Below, piece after piece: positions 56,562-64,000 of a stretch of DNA of 64,000 nucleotides. The DNA is from Calothrix sp. PCC 7103. GTDB taxonomy: Bacteria > Cyanobacteriota > Cyanobacteriia > Cyanobacteriales > Nostocaceae. Every line of letters starts with the position of its first letter. Positions within the stretch are counted from its first letter, which is position 1. The stretch is taken from the NCBI RefSeq assembly GCF_000331305.1, contig NZ_KB217478.1, forward strand, positions 1,719,679-1,783,678, given 5' to 3'. Below the pieces are notes generated by a model that saw only the letters and a program-made list of their open reading frames with translations, did no database searches and was not told the DNA's origin. The position numbers and the translations under genes were made by a program.

Positions 56562-59500
56562 TTAACTATCACACAAGGGTCTCTCATCTTCTTTCGCATT
56601 TGCGCTATTTTGCAAATAATCCCTTACCCAGTTGCAACCTTGTGCCAATAATTTATCTGGATTAGAATTTAAATCTAAATGCCAGAAAATCACATTTCCT
56701 AATGAATCAGAAGAAGCCAAAACCTTGCCATCTGGACTAAAACTCACGCTTTTAACTCCAGCATTGTGACCTCCAAAAGTTTGTAGGATATTCCCATCGC
56801 GCGTCCACAGTTTAATTACTTTATCTTCACTAGCTGTGGCAAAGCTTTTACCATCGGGATGAAAAGCTAGATTATTTATTTCGCCTTCATGGCAGTATAA
56901 AGTTGATAATAATTGTCCTTGGAAATTCCAAAATTTAACGGTTCTATCTTTACTAACTGTGGCAATGGTTTGATTATCAGGACTTATAGCTACTGCTAAA
57001 ATTCCTGATTGATGTCCTCGCAGTGTTAATAATTCTTTACCTTGTCGGTTCCAAATTTTAGCAGTTCCATCTTCGCTACCTGTGACAATGATTTTACCGT
57101 CAGGGCTAAACTTCACGCTTCTCACACCTGCTTGATGTCCTCGCAGTGTTAATAATTCTTTACCATCTAAGTTCCATAGTTTGGCGGTATTATCCCAACT
57201 AGCGGTGGCAATTGTTTGACCATCGGGACTAAATACAGCACTTCTCACATCTCCTTGATGTCCTTGTAGTGTTAATAGTTCTTTACCATCTAGGTTCCAC
57301 AATTTGGCTGTTTTATCTCGACTGGTGGTAATAACCATTTTACCATCGGGACTATATTGTAAACTTCTCAATGTATCGGTATGACCTTGTAGAGACGTTA
57401 CATTTGGCGCCTTTACATTTTGAAGGTTCCAAAGTGTGGCGGTATTTAACCTTCCTGTTGTACCCAAGATTTTACCTTTAGGACTAAAACTAATACTTGC
57501 AGAGGCGCCTTCTCCTAAATTTTCACGCCAAGCAGTTGCAGTTTTAATTTTGGATTTGGGATTTGTCTTCGACAATGAATGGATTTTAGATTGTGGATTT
57601 ACTGTGGCGATATTTGTCTCTTCTAGGTTCCAAAGCCTAACGGTTCCATCCTCACTACTACTTGCTAGAGTTTTACCATCTTTGCTAAAGTTTACACCCC
57701 AAACAGCGTCTTGATGTCCGTTTAAAACTTGTAACTGTTCGCCCTTGCGGTTCCAAATCCTCACAGTTCTATCCCAACCTGCGGTAGCAATTGTTTCACC
57801 GTCGTGGTTGAAAACTGCGCTACCAACTGTATCTTCGTGACCATGTAGAGACGCGATTAATCGCGTCTCTACACCATCAAAATTCCACAGTTTCGCGGTT
57901 TTATCCCGACTAGCAGTAATCAAATTTTTACCATCTCGACTGAAATTAACATACATTACCCAATCGTTATGTCCCCGCAGTGTGGAAACTTCTTTACCAT
58001 CCAAACTCCAAATTTTAGCAGTACCATCTCTACTAGCGGTAGCAATCATTTCTCCCTTGGGATGAAAATGGATGGCAACAACTGGGGAATTGTGGGTTTT
58101 AAAAGTCTTTAGTTGCTGTCCTTGCAAGTCCCACAACCGCATCGTGCCATTCCATTCCATTGTGGCAATTATTTTACCATCAGGGCTAAATCCAACACAT
58201 GCTACCCAATCTTTGTGAGGTAAAACTAATAACTCTTTACCGTCTGCAACACGCCAAATTCTAACTGTTTTATCTCGACTAGAACTTGCTAATAGTTTAC
58301 CATCCGGATTATAATTGATGCTCCAAACTGCATCAGTATGTCCCCTGAGAGTATGGAGTAATTTGCCGTCAAGTTGCCATATTTTTACTGTTTTGTCCCA
58401 ACTAGCACTTGCCAAGGTATTACCGTTGGGATGGAATTTTACGCGCGTGACAACATCCCCATGACCAACCAAGCGGTTATATTCATGTACCCAATAAAGA
58501 GATTGGCGAATTGTTCTTTCTACGTGTATCTGAAGCTCTTCATTTTGCTCTTGCCAACCTACCTGCTTTAACTTCACACCAGCTTTCAAAGCAAATAACA
58601 AAGCATCAAAATTTTGCTGTGAATTAAAGGAAGCTTTTGAAGAAATGGTTAAGGCTTTAATTTCGCTTAAAGTAACCTGTTTTTTTTGTTGATTGGTTTG
58701 CCAAGCAAACAACCCTGACAACCCCAAAAGGCTAATAGCTACCAGAGAAACTAATGATAACCCAAACAGACTACGGCGAATAGTGTTTTTAGCTTGTTTT
58801 TCGGCATTAAGAAGGATTTGATTTGCTTGTTCGGAGGCAACTAACGCACTTTTTACCTCCCGTTTCTCTAATTCCTCACTTGCAGCTAAAAATCTATAAT
58901 CCAGGTTGCTCAAACTTTTACCCTTTGCCCAAAGTTGAGCATCTAAAAGCGCTTGTCCTCGCAAGAGGTTGGTTTCGTCCAGATAATCTGATGTTACCCA
59001 CCTATTTAATAAATCTGCATAGGGTCGTAATTTCTTTAATTGCTTTTCTACCCACTTTTGATTAAAAACTTCTTGATATATACTATTATAAACTTGTAAA
59101 TGACCTTGTTTTTTTACAACCAACCCCGACAGCAACAACTCAATTTGTTCCGGCGAATCATCTACACTAACACCGCCATTTTGTAATATTTGTAGATATA
59201 GTCCCAGTAATCTACTCGCGCGTTGTTCGTTAGAAAGTAATCTATCGCGTATTGTCCGCAAATGCGGTGGTTCATCCTGCGCTGCCCAATTATCTATGAT
59301 ATGCGCTTGTACAATTTCACGTACTTGGTAGGCAATTTCTTCTGGTTCTGCCAATATCTCCCGCATCAGTTTCGCCAAAAATGGTGATTCTTTAGAGACT
59401 TGATATGTAACGTCTTGATATGTAACGTCTTTACATGTCGCGTCCCCATATGTTACCCCCCCACATGTCGTATTTCCACATTCTGACGCAACTAGCTGAC

Positions 59501-60239
59501 ATAATTTCTGTGTGAGAAATGGTTGACCCCCTGTCCAAGCAAGTATTTCTCTCAGCACTGCTTGCGAATTATTAATTTTATCTGCTAAACCAAGTTCTAA
59601 TGGTTGAACTTCATGTATATCAAACCCATTTAACTCAATCGCTCGTCCAATATTAAAAGGTGTGCGGGTTTTATCTGCTATTAAATCTGAAGGTGTTGCT
59701 ACTCCTAAAAGTGCAAAAGTTAGGCGTTTATGTTCATGGCAAGAGCGGATGAGGGCAAAAAAATCATCAGTATTAAATGGTAAGCTCAAGGTGCTGTCAA
59801 TTTCATCGAAAAAAATTACTATCGCTTGCTTAATTAACTCAGTCAGTACCAATTGCAGCAACTCACCCAGGCGCCCGACTGGAGAAAAATCTTGTCTTTC
59901 TGCTAACCAACTACGTATATTAATCTCACTAGAAAGCCGGAGACTACGTACCAACCGCATAATAATATCAGCATACCACTGGTCGGCTGTAATATTATGA
60001 TTCCCAATCCCTGACAAATCAACCGTTACGCAAACAATACCATCCTCTTGTAAGCGTTTAGCCACCTGTACACGCAAACTCGATTTTCCCATCTGACGGC
60101 AGTTGAGAACATAACAAAACTCACCTACCTTTAAAGCATTGTAGAGTTCATCATCGCACGCGCGTACTACATAACTAGGCGCATCAATAGGGAGACGACC
60201 GCCAACTTGATAAGAGTAGGATGAAGTCAGTTTTTGCAC
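56562..60239 (-). CDS. AAA-like (AAA_35) ATPase with 14 WD40 repeats
   Basis: 1225 residues from GTG at 60239 (no ATG further up in frame before a stop region). N-terminal AAA_35: [18 protein letters not shown], Walker [18 protein letters not shown], Walker [18 protein letters not shown], followed by [15 protein letters not shown] hydrophobic helix ([20 protein letters not shown]) near 490 suggests one membrane span. Then 14 WD40 repeats from about 610 to 1200. Three short low-identity inserts correspond to DNA repeats: 59398-59475 (tandem TATGTAACGTCT-like), 57845-57872 (28-bp palindrome, giving VETRLIASL) and 57540-57605 (NPKSKI). Such proteins sense through the propeller; partner unknown. 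Confidence 0.9.
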   Translation of the reverse strand: MQKLTSSYSYQVGGRLPIDAPSYVVRACDDELYNALKVGEFCYVLNCRQMGKSSLRVQVAKRLQEDGIVCVTVDLSGIGNHNITADQWYADIIMRLVRSLRLSSEINIRSWLAERQDFSPVGRLGELLQLVLTELIKQAIVIFFDEIDSTLSLPFNTDDFFALIRSCHEHKRLTFALLGVATPSDLIADKTRTPFNIGRAIELNGFDIHEVQPLELGLADKINNSQAVLREILAWTGGQPFLTQKLCQLVASECGNTTCGGVTYGDATCKDVTYQDVTYQVSKESPFLAKLMREILAEPEEIAYQVREIVQAHIIDNWAAQDEPPHLRTIRDRLLSNEQRASRLLGLYLQILQNGGVSVDDSPEQIELLLSGLVVKKQGHLQVYNSIYQEVFNQKWVEKQLKKLRPYADLLNRWVTSDYLDETNLLRGQALLDAQLWAKGKSLSNLDYRFLAASEELEKREVKSALVASEQANQILLNAEKQAKNTIRRSLFGLSLVSLVAISLLGLSGLFAWQTNQQKKQVTLSEIKALTISSKASFNSQQNFDALLFALKAGVKLKQVGWQEQNEELQIHVERTIRQSLYWVHEYNRLVGHGDVVTRVKFHPNGNTLASASWDKTVKIWQLDGKLLHTLRGHTDAVWSINYNPDGKLLASSSRDKTVRIWRVADGKELLVLPHKDWVACVGFSPDGKIIATMEWNGTMRLWDLQGQQLKTFKTHNSPVVAIHFHPKGEMIATASRDGTAKIWSLDGKEVSTLRGHNDWVMYVNFSRDGKNLITASRDKTAKLWNFDGVETRLIASLHGHEDTVGSAVFNHDGETIATAGWDRTVRIWNRKGEQLQVLNGHQDAVWGVNFSKDGKTLASSSEDGTVRLWNLEETNIATVNPQSKIHSLSKTNPKSKIKTATAWRENLGEGASASISFSPKGKILGTTGRLNTATLWNLQNVKAPNVTSLQGHTDTLRSLQYSPDGKMVITTSRDKTAKLWNLDGKELLTLQGHQGDVRSAVFSPDGQTIATASWDNTAKLWNLDGKELLTLRGHQAGVRSVKFSPDGKIIVTGSEDGTAKIWNRQGKELLTLRGHQSGILAVAISPDNQTIATVSKDRTVKFWNFQGQLLSTLYCHEGEINNLAFHPDGKSFATASEDKVIKLWTRDGNILQTFGGHNAGVKSVSFSPDGKVLASSDSLGNVIFWHLDLNSNPDKLLAQGCNWVRDYLQNSANAKEDERPLCDS

Positions 60240-60444
60240 GGTTTTTGCCTCGCTTTCGTCAAATTAATCAGGTTCAGCAGTGTTGGTAATTTCACTTATA
60301 TAGGTTGATGCTTCAGTTGTCGATACAGAAAAGTTAAGGATTTGAGCAAGTTGGGCCTCTAATCGATTAAAAGAGTATTTTGTGCAAATTTTAATGCTGC
60401 CAATGCTTGCCGTGATGCATAAAACTTCAGTTAATGCCGTGTAA

Positions 60445-60545
60445 TATCATGTCCGGTTGCTTGCCCATAATTCCCGACAATGTAGAGACGCGATTAATCG
60501 CGTCTCTACGATGGTTTTATTATGGTTATGTACCCGGACATGATA
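60445..60545 (-). mobile_element. 101-bp MITE-like element, copy 2
   Basis: It is an inverted, near-identical copy of the element at 12927-13027 with the same length. Terminal repeats TATCATGTCCGG and CCGGACATGATA, flanked by TAA at 60442-60444 and 60546-60548, the reverse complement of the TTA seen at copy 1. The 28-bp central palindrome is at 60482-60509. It sits in the 362-bp gap upstream of the methyltransferase; the rest of this gap has no recognised gene but a short repeat at 60319-60340. Confidence 0.85.
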
Positions 60546-60601
60546 TAAGTCTATATTGCAATTTTGTAGTGAGCAATACAAAAAATTAGAGGTTATGTGA
60601 T

Positions 60602-61654
60602 ATGAATGAAGCGCGCGTACAAGAATTTGTGTATCAAGTCGTTAATGATGCGGCTGCAAGTATGTCTGGTGTAATGACCAACATCGGACACAAGCTCGGT
60701 CTCTATAAAGCAATGGCAGGCGCCGGAGCTATCACACCCAAGCAGCTAGCCCAAAAGACAAATACAAAGGAACGTTACGTACAAGAGTGGTTAAATAATC
60801 AAGCCGCAGGTGGTTATGTTATCTATCATCCCACAACGCGCGCTTACGAGTTACCTGATGAACATGCAATGGTGTTAGCTAACTCTGAAAGCCCTGTGTT
60901 CATGAGTCCTGCTTTTGACCTAATTTCTTCGATGTGGCTAGATGAGGACAAAACTATTGATGCTTTCCAAACAGGTAAAGGTATTGGTTGGCATGAGCAT
61001 CACCCTCGCTTATTTTGTAGTTGTGAGGCATTCTTTAGAAATGGTTACAAAACTTATTTAACTAATTCGTGGATTCCTGCACTCTCTGGAGTCGAAGCAA
61101 AGTTAAAAGCAGGCGCCAAAGTAGCTGATTTGGGTTGTGGTCACGGTGCCTCTACTATTATCATGGCGCAGGCTTTTCCTAATTCCACTTTCTTTGGTTT
61201 TGACTACCACTTTGATTCAATTGCTACTGCACGTCTGCGTGCGGAAGCTGCGGGTGTTGCAGATCGAGTTCACTTTGAGGTCGCCACAGCTAAGGATTAT
61301 CCGGGAAACAATTATGACCTAGTTTGTTTTATGGATTGTCTTCATGATATGGGCGACCCAGTAGGCGCCGCAAAATATACCAAACAAGTATTAAGCAAAG
61401 ATGGAACTATATTATTAGTCGAACCTTATGCAGGAAAAAAACTCGAAGATAATCTCAACCCAATCGGTCGGATGTATTACGCAAGTTCCACAGCCATATG
61501 CACGCCAAATTCGCTTTCTCAAGAAGTTGGACTAGGACTAGGTAACCAAGCAGGAGAAGAGAGACTAGCTCAAGTTATGTCTGAGGCAGGTTTTAGTCAT
61601 TGTCGTCGCGCGACTGCAACACCTTTCAACTTGATATTGGAAGTGCGAATTTAG
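60602..61654 (+). CDS. SAM-dependent methyltransferase with winged-helix N-terminus
   Basis: 350 residues. The N-terminal half is a winged-helix dimerisation domain (MTNIGHKLGLYKAMAGAGA, LAQKTNTKERYVQEWLNN, YVIYHPTTRAYELPDEH). Class I methyltransferase motif I KVADLGCGHGASTIIMA near 173, then FFGFDYHFDSIATARLR (motif II), YDLVCFMDCLHDMGDPV and TILLVEPYA. This layout matches Rv2258c-like and plant-type O-methyltransferase relatives acting on small molecules; substrate unknown. Motif I HGAST differs from the usual GTG pattern only slightly. A full MITE lies upstream and a half copy just beyond the stop. Confidence 0.88.
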   Translation: MNEARVQEFVYQVVNDAAASMSGVMTNIGHKLGLYKAMAGAGAITPKQLAQKTNTKERYVQEWLNNQAAGGYVIYHPTTRAYELPDEHAMVLANSESPVFMSPAFDLISSMWLDEDKTIDAFQTGKGIGWHEHHPRLFCSCEAFFRNGYKTYLTNSWIPALSGVEAKLKAGAKVADLGCGHGASTIIMAQAFPNSTFFGFDYHFDSIATARLRAEAAGVADRVHFEVATAKDYPGNNYDLVCFMDCLHDMGDPVGAAKYTKQVLSKDGTILLVEPYAGKKLEDNLNPIGRMYYASSTAICTPNSLSQEVGLGLGNQAGEERLAQVMSEAGFSHCRRATATPFNLILEVRI

Positions 61655-61670
61655 TAAATAGAGAATGAAA

Positions 61671-61703
61671 TTTTATTATGGTTATGCTACCGGACATGGT
61701 ATA
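61671..61703 (-). repeat. Half copy of the MITE
   Basis: A stretch with TTTTATTATGGTTATG, then CTACCGGACATGGTATA, matching one arm of the 101-bp element with a few changes; the rest is absent. It begins 17 bp after the methyltransferase stop. Confidence 0.75.
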
Positions 61704-61706
61704 AAT

Positions 61707-63992
61707 TTAATCTTCTGGGGTGGGCATCCTTGCCCGCCCAATAATAGGTAATATAATTGTCACAGTTGTCCCTTGACCGAGATTACTAGCAATCTCAATA
61801 CTACCTCCATGCAAATCAATGCACTTCTTAACAACTACTAATCCCAACCCTGTACCAGAAATGTGACGGACATTTTTTCCGCGATAAAAAGGCTCGAAAA
61901 GCTGTTTTTGGTCATCGGGAGGAATCCCAATACCATGATCGCGGATTTGAAGTCGCACGCAATCTGACTCAAATTTCAAAAAGCAGTGAATTTGACTACC
62001 TCTGGGCGAATATTTAATGGCATTAGACAGAAAATTCCCTAAAATAGATCGCAGCAATTTCTCATCCAAATAAGGATGAGTACATTTTCCCTGACTAACA
62101 AATGTCAGGGTATGTTGACTTCCCGCGCTCATTTGCATCTCTTCAACAAATTGACGGCAGAAATTTTCCAGAGCAAGTGGTTTGGGATTAAATTCCAGTT
62201 TTCCCGTTTCCGCACGATTGATTGTTAAAATATCTTCTAATAGCTGAATCATATTTTTAACAGAGTCTTGAATGCGGCGCAGGTTCCTCAACCTTTTTTC
62301 TGGGTTATCCGGGGGAGAATTTTCCAGTAGTTGGGCTGCTGCCAATACGGTACTGAGCGGTGTACGAAATTCGTGGGATGCCATTGAGAAAAAACGGGTT
62401 TTGAGGGCACTCAATTCTTTCTCTTGCTCTAATGCTAACCGTACTTCGTCTAACCGCTTCCGTTCGGTGATATCTCGCTGCACTGATATCCAATGAGTGT
62501 ATTGACCAGTTTTGTTGGCTACTGGCACCACACTAAACTCCGACCAAAACTCAGAGTTGTCTTTGCGGTAGTTTATAACTTCAACGATAATTGGCTTTCG
62601 CATAGCTAAGGCAGAGCGAACTTTATCCAGTTCGGTTTGACTTGTTTTGGCGCCTTGGAGAAGACGGGGTGTTTTGCCTAAAACTTCTTCGAGTGTGTAG
62701 CCAGTAATTCGGGTGAATGCCTCGTTAACATAGAGAATACGTGGACCAGGCTCATTAATCGGGTCAGCTTCAGTAATCACGATAGCATCATTAGTATTAA
62801 CTACGACAGACTGAAGTAACCGTACTTGTTCGGCTTGCCGTTTTTGCTCAGTGACATCACTAACAACAGCTACCATTCCGCTAATTTTATTACTGCTGTC
62901 GGTTAAAGGAGCAGCGGAGAAAACAATGTCAATTGTAGAACCATCTTTTTTTTGCCGTCGTATCTCTAAACTTGGAGGGGTTATTCCTTGTAAGACACTT
63001 TGCTTTATTGCTTCGTATTCCTGCACGCTATCTTGGGAGATAATGGGATTAGGGCGTTCAATTACCTCTGCTTCAGTCCAGCCAAACATCCTTTCTGCTG
63101 CTGGGTTCCAAATTTTAACGCACTCGGTTAGGTCGAGGGTGAAAATGGCACGGGGAGAGGCGGCAATTAAAGATTGTAGAGTTTGGTTCGTGTGGCGTAA
63201 AGCAGCTTCGGTGCGTTGGCGTTCGGCAATTTCTTCTCTTAAAAAATCATTGCTCAAAGCTAGTTCTTCGGTGCGTTGCTGGACTCTCTGTTCGAGTTGG
63301 GTGTTGAGTTGTTGCAGTTGCTCATAAAATTCTGACTGTTGAATAGCAATTGCTACTTGGGTTGCCAGTTGCTTCATTAACTCAATTTCTTCATACTGCC
63401 ACTGTCTTGGTTGGCTGCACTGATGGGCTATTAATAATCCCCAAAGATAAGGAGAAGAAGAGTTTGGTTCCCTAATTTCTTGAATAATTGGCACTACTAA
63501 TTTAGCTTTGACTCGAAACTGTTTAACAAATTCTGCTAAACAAGGTGTTACCGAGTCTTTGTTAACATCGGTAATGGCGCCGATTTTTCCTCTGGTATAA
63601 GCTTGATGGTACTCGCTGGGAAAGACTTCTGCAGGAAATGTTTCTCCCAAAATGGTTGGGTATTGGGTCAAAACAGTTTCTGTAATTGCACTACCTGTAC
63701 CATCGGAAAAGATGCGATAGATTATTACACGGTCGCACTCAAGAAATTGTCTGACCTCTGCGACCGTTGTTGCTAAAACTTCCTCTAGGTTCAAAGATTG
63801 GCGGATATGGTGAGCTATTTGGTTGACTATTCGCTCCCGTTTGGTTTGTTGTTGTAAAAAAATTTCTGTAGTACGACGCTCTCGTATTTGACGTTGGAGT
63901 CGATAATAGACAATCAACAAAGCAATGCTCACGGTGGACATGCTAATGCCAGCTAGAGTCATAAAATCATCTGAATTGAGTGCAATACCCAA
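61707..63992 (-). CDS. GAF-PAS-PAS sensor histidine kinase, possibly 5'-cut
   Basis: 761 residues in the window; the frame is open to the right edge, and the listed TTG start is unconvincing, so the true start may lie beyond 64000 or at an ATG about 63962. One hydrophobic helix (MSTVSIALLIVYYRL) is followed by a GAF domain (about 60-220), a coiled coil (TQLEQRVQQRTEELALSN), two PAS domains with PAC segments (PSLEIRRQKKDGSTIDIVF; ILYVNEAFTRITGYTLEE), HisKA MASHEFRTPLSTVLA and HATPase_c (NFLSNAIKYSPRG, DHGIGIPPDD, GTGLGLVVVKK). The last residues IIGRARMPTPED are coded by a GGGCA-hairpin repeat at 61715-61740. Confidence 0.9.
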   Translation of the reverse strand: MGIALNSDDFMTLAGISMSTVSIALLIVYYRLQRQIRERRTTEIFLQQQTKRERIVNQIAHHIRQSLNLEEVLATTVAEVRQFLECDRVIIYRIFSDGTGSAITETVLTQYPTILGETFPAEVFPSEYHQAYTRGKIGAITDVNKDSVTPCLAEFVKQFRVKAKLVVPIIQEIREPNSSSPYLWGLLIAHQCSQPRQWQYEEIELMKQLATQVAIAIQQSEFYEQLQQLNTQLEQRVQQRTEELALSNDFLREEIAERQRTEAALRHTNQTLQSLIAASPRAIFTLDLTECVKIWNPAAERMFGWTEAEVIERPNPIISQDSVQEYEAIKQSVLQGITPPSLEIRRQKKDGSTIDIVFSAAPLTDSSNKISGMVAVVSDVTEQKRQAEQVRLLQSVVVNTNDAIVITEADPINEPGPRILYVNEAFTRITGYTLEEVLGKTPRLLQGAKTSQTELDKVRSALAMRKPIIVEVINYRKDNSEFWSEFSVVPVANKTGQYTHWISVQRDITERKRLDEVRLALEQEKELSALKTRFFSMASHEFRTPLSTVLAAAQLLENSPPDNPEKRLRNLRRIQDSVKNMIQLLEDILTINRAETGKLEFNPKPLALENFCRQFVEEMQMSAGSQHTLTFVSQGKCTHPYLDEKLLRSILGNFLSNAIKYSPRGSQIHCFLKFESDCVRLQIRDHGIGIPPDDQKQLFEPFYRGKNVRHISGTGLGLVVVKKCIDLHGGSIEIASNLGQGTTVTIILPIIGRARMPTPED

Positions 63993-64000
63993 TTCGATAA

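Noticed and set aside
59398-59475. Tandem repeat as CRISPR or promoter array
   Set aside because: It lies in frame inside the AAA/WD40 gene and the units are degenerate.
1-64000. tRNA, rRNA or riboswitch genes
   Set aside because: No cloverleaf with GGTTCGA-type arm, rRNA core or known riboswitch core was recognised by eye; a covariance-model scan would be decisive.

Overview
The window reads as an accessory stretch of a filamentous cyanobacterial chromosome. The evidence is NdhK (subunit of the photosynthetic-type NDH-1 complex), glycolate dehydrogenase subunits GlcE/GlcF, several STAND/AAA-like ATPases fused to 14 WD40 repeats, CBS/PAS/GAF histidine kinases, a cyanobacterial haemagglutinin-type secreted protein, DUF4278, DUF4058, DUF6745 and Uma2 families, and many dispersed intergenic hairpin repeats. 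The DNA is AT-rich, yet the palindrome GGCGCC occurs about 70 times by eye, while the usual cyanobacterial palindrome HIP1 (GCGATCGC) is almost absent. No rRNA, tRNA or CRISPR array was recognised.

Layout. 1-2488: two sensor genes in one minus-strand operon (the first runs off the window edge). 2709-5716: glcE and glcF. 6186-24376: a defence-like island. It holds an AbiEi/AbiEii toxin-antitoxin pair, a two-gene unit of a RelE-like-domain SF1 helicase plus a coiled-coil membrane protein, a DUF4058 protein, a kinase pseudogene split by a 101-bp MITE, a P-loop kinase, an orphan DUF433 antitoxin, a PD-(D/E)XK-like protein, antitoxin debris, a MATE exporter, an AraC regulator and a 1933-residue DUF4011/helicase/Vsr-like nuclease protein. 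24591-30823: a Uma2 remnant, a fused isonitrile synthase/2-oxoglutarate dioxygenase and a protein with two alkaline phosphatase domains plus RTX-like repeats.

30973-43728: two NB-ARC-WD40 proteins flank an isolated ndhK, a three-gene operon (coiled coil, ParA/MinD ATPase, vMAP-AAA-like ATPase) and an FMN-binding split-barrel protein; two small genes follow. 44060-52927: a small exported protein, a flavin monooxygenase, a cyclic-peptide-type ABC exporter and a 1709-residue LamG-containing protein. 53170-56560: a tandem haemagglutinin locus reduced to one intact gene with a 3' remnant on one side and a 5' remnant on the other. 56562-63992: an AAA-like/WD40 protein, a methyltransferase flanked by MITE copies, and a GAF/PAS/PAS histidine kinase cut near the window end.

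The strongest leads are: (1) GGCGCC as an apparent HIP1 substitute, missing exactly where the haemagglutinin locus carries HIP1; (2) a 101-bp MITE with 3-bp target duplications whose removal rejoins a broken reading frame; (3) the RelE-helicase/coiled-coil operon as a candidate defence system; (4) two independent three-fold internal duplications in the DUF4011-helicase-nuclease; (5) in-frame absorption of intergenic repeats into WD40 proteins. Function assignments rest on motif recognition by eye; no database search was run.
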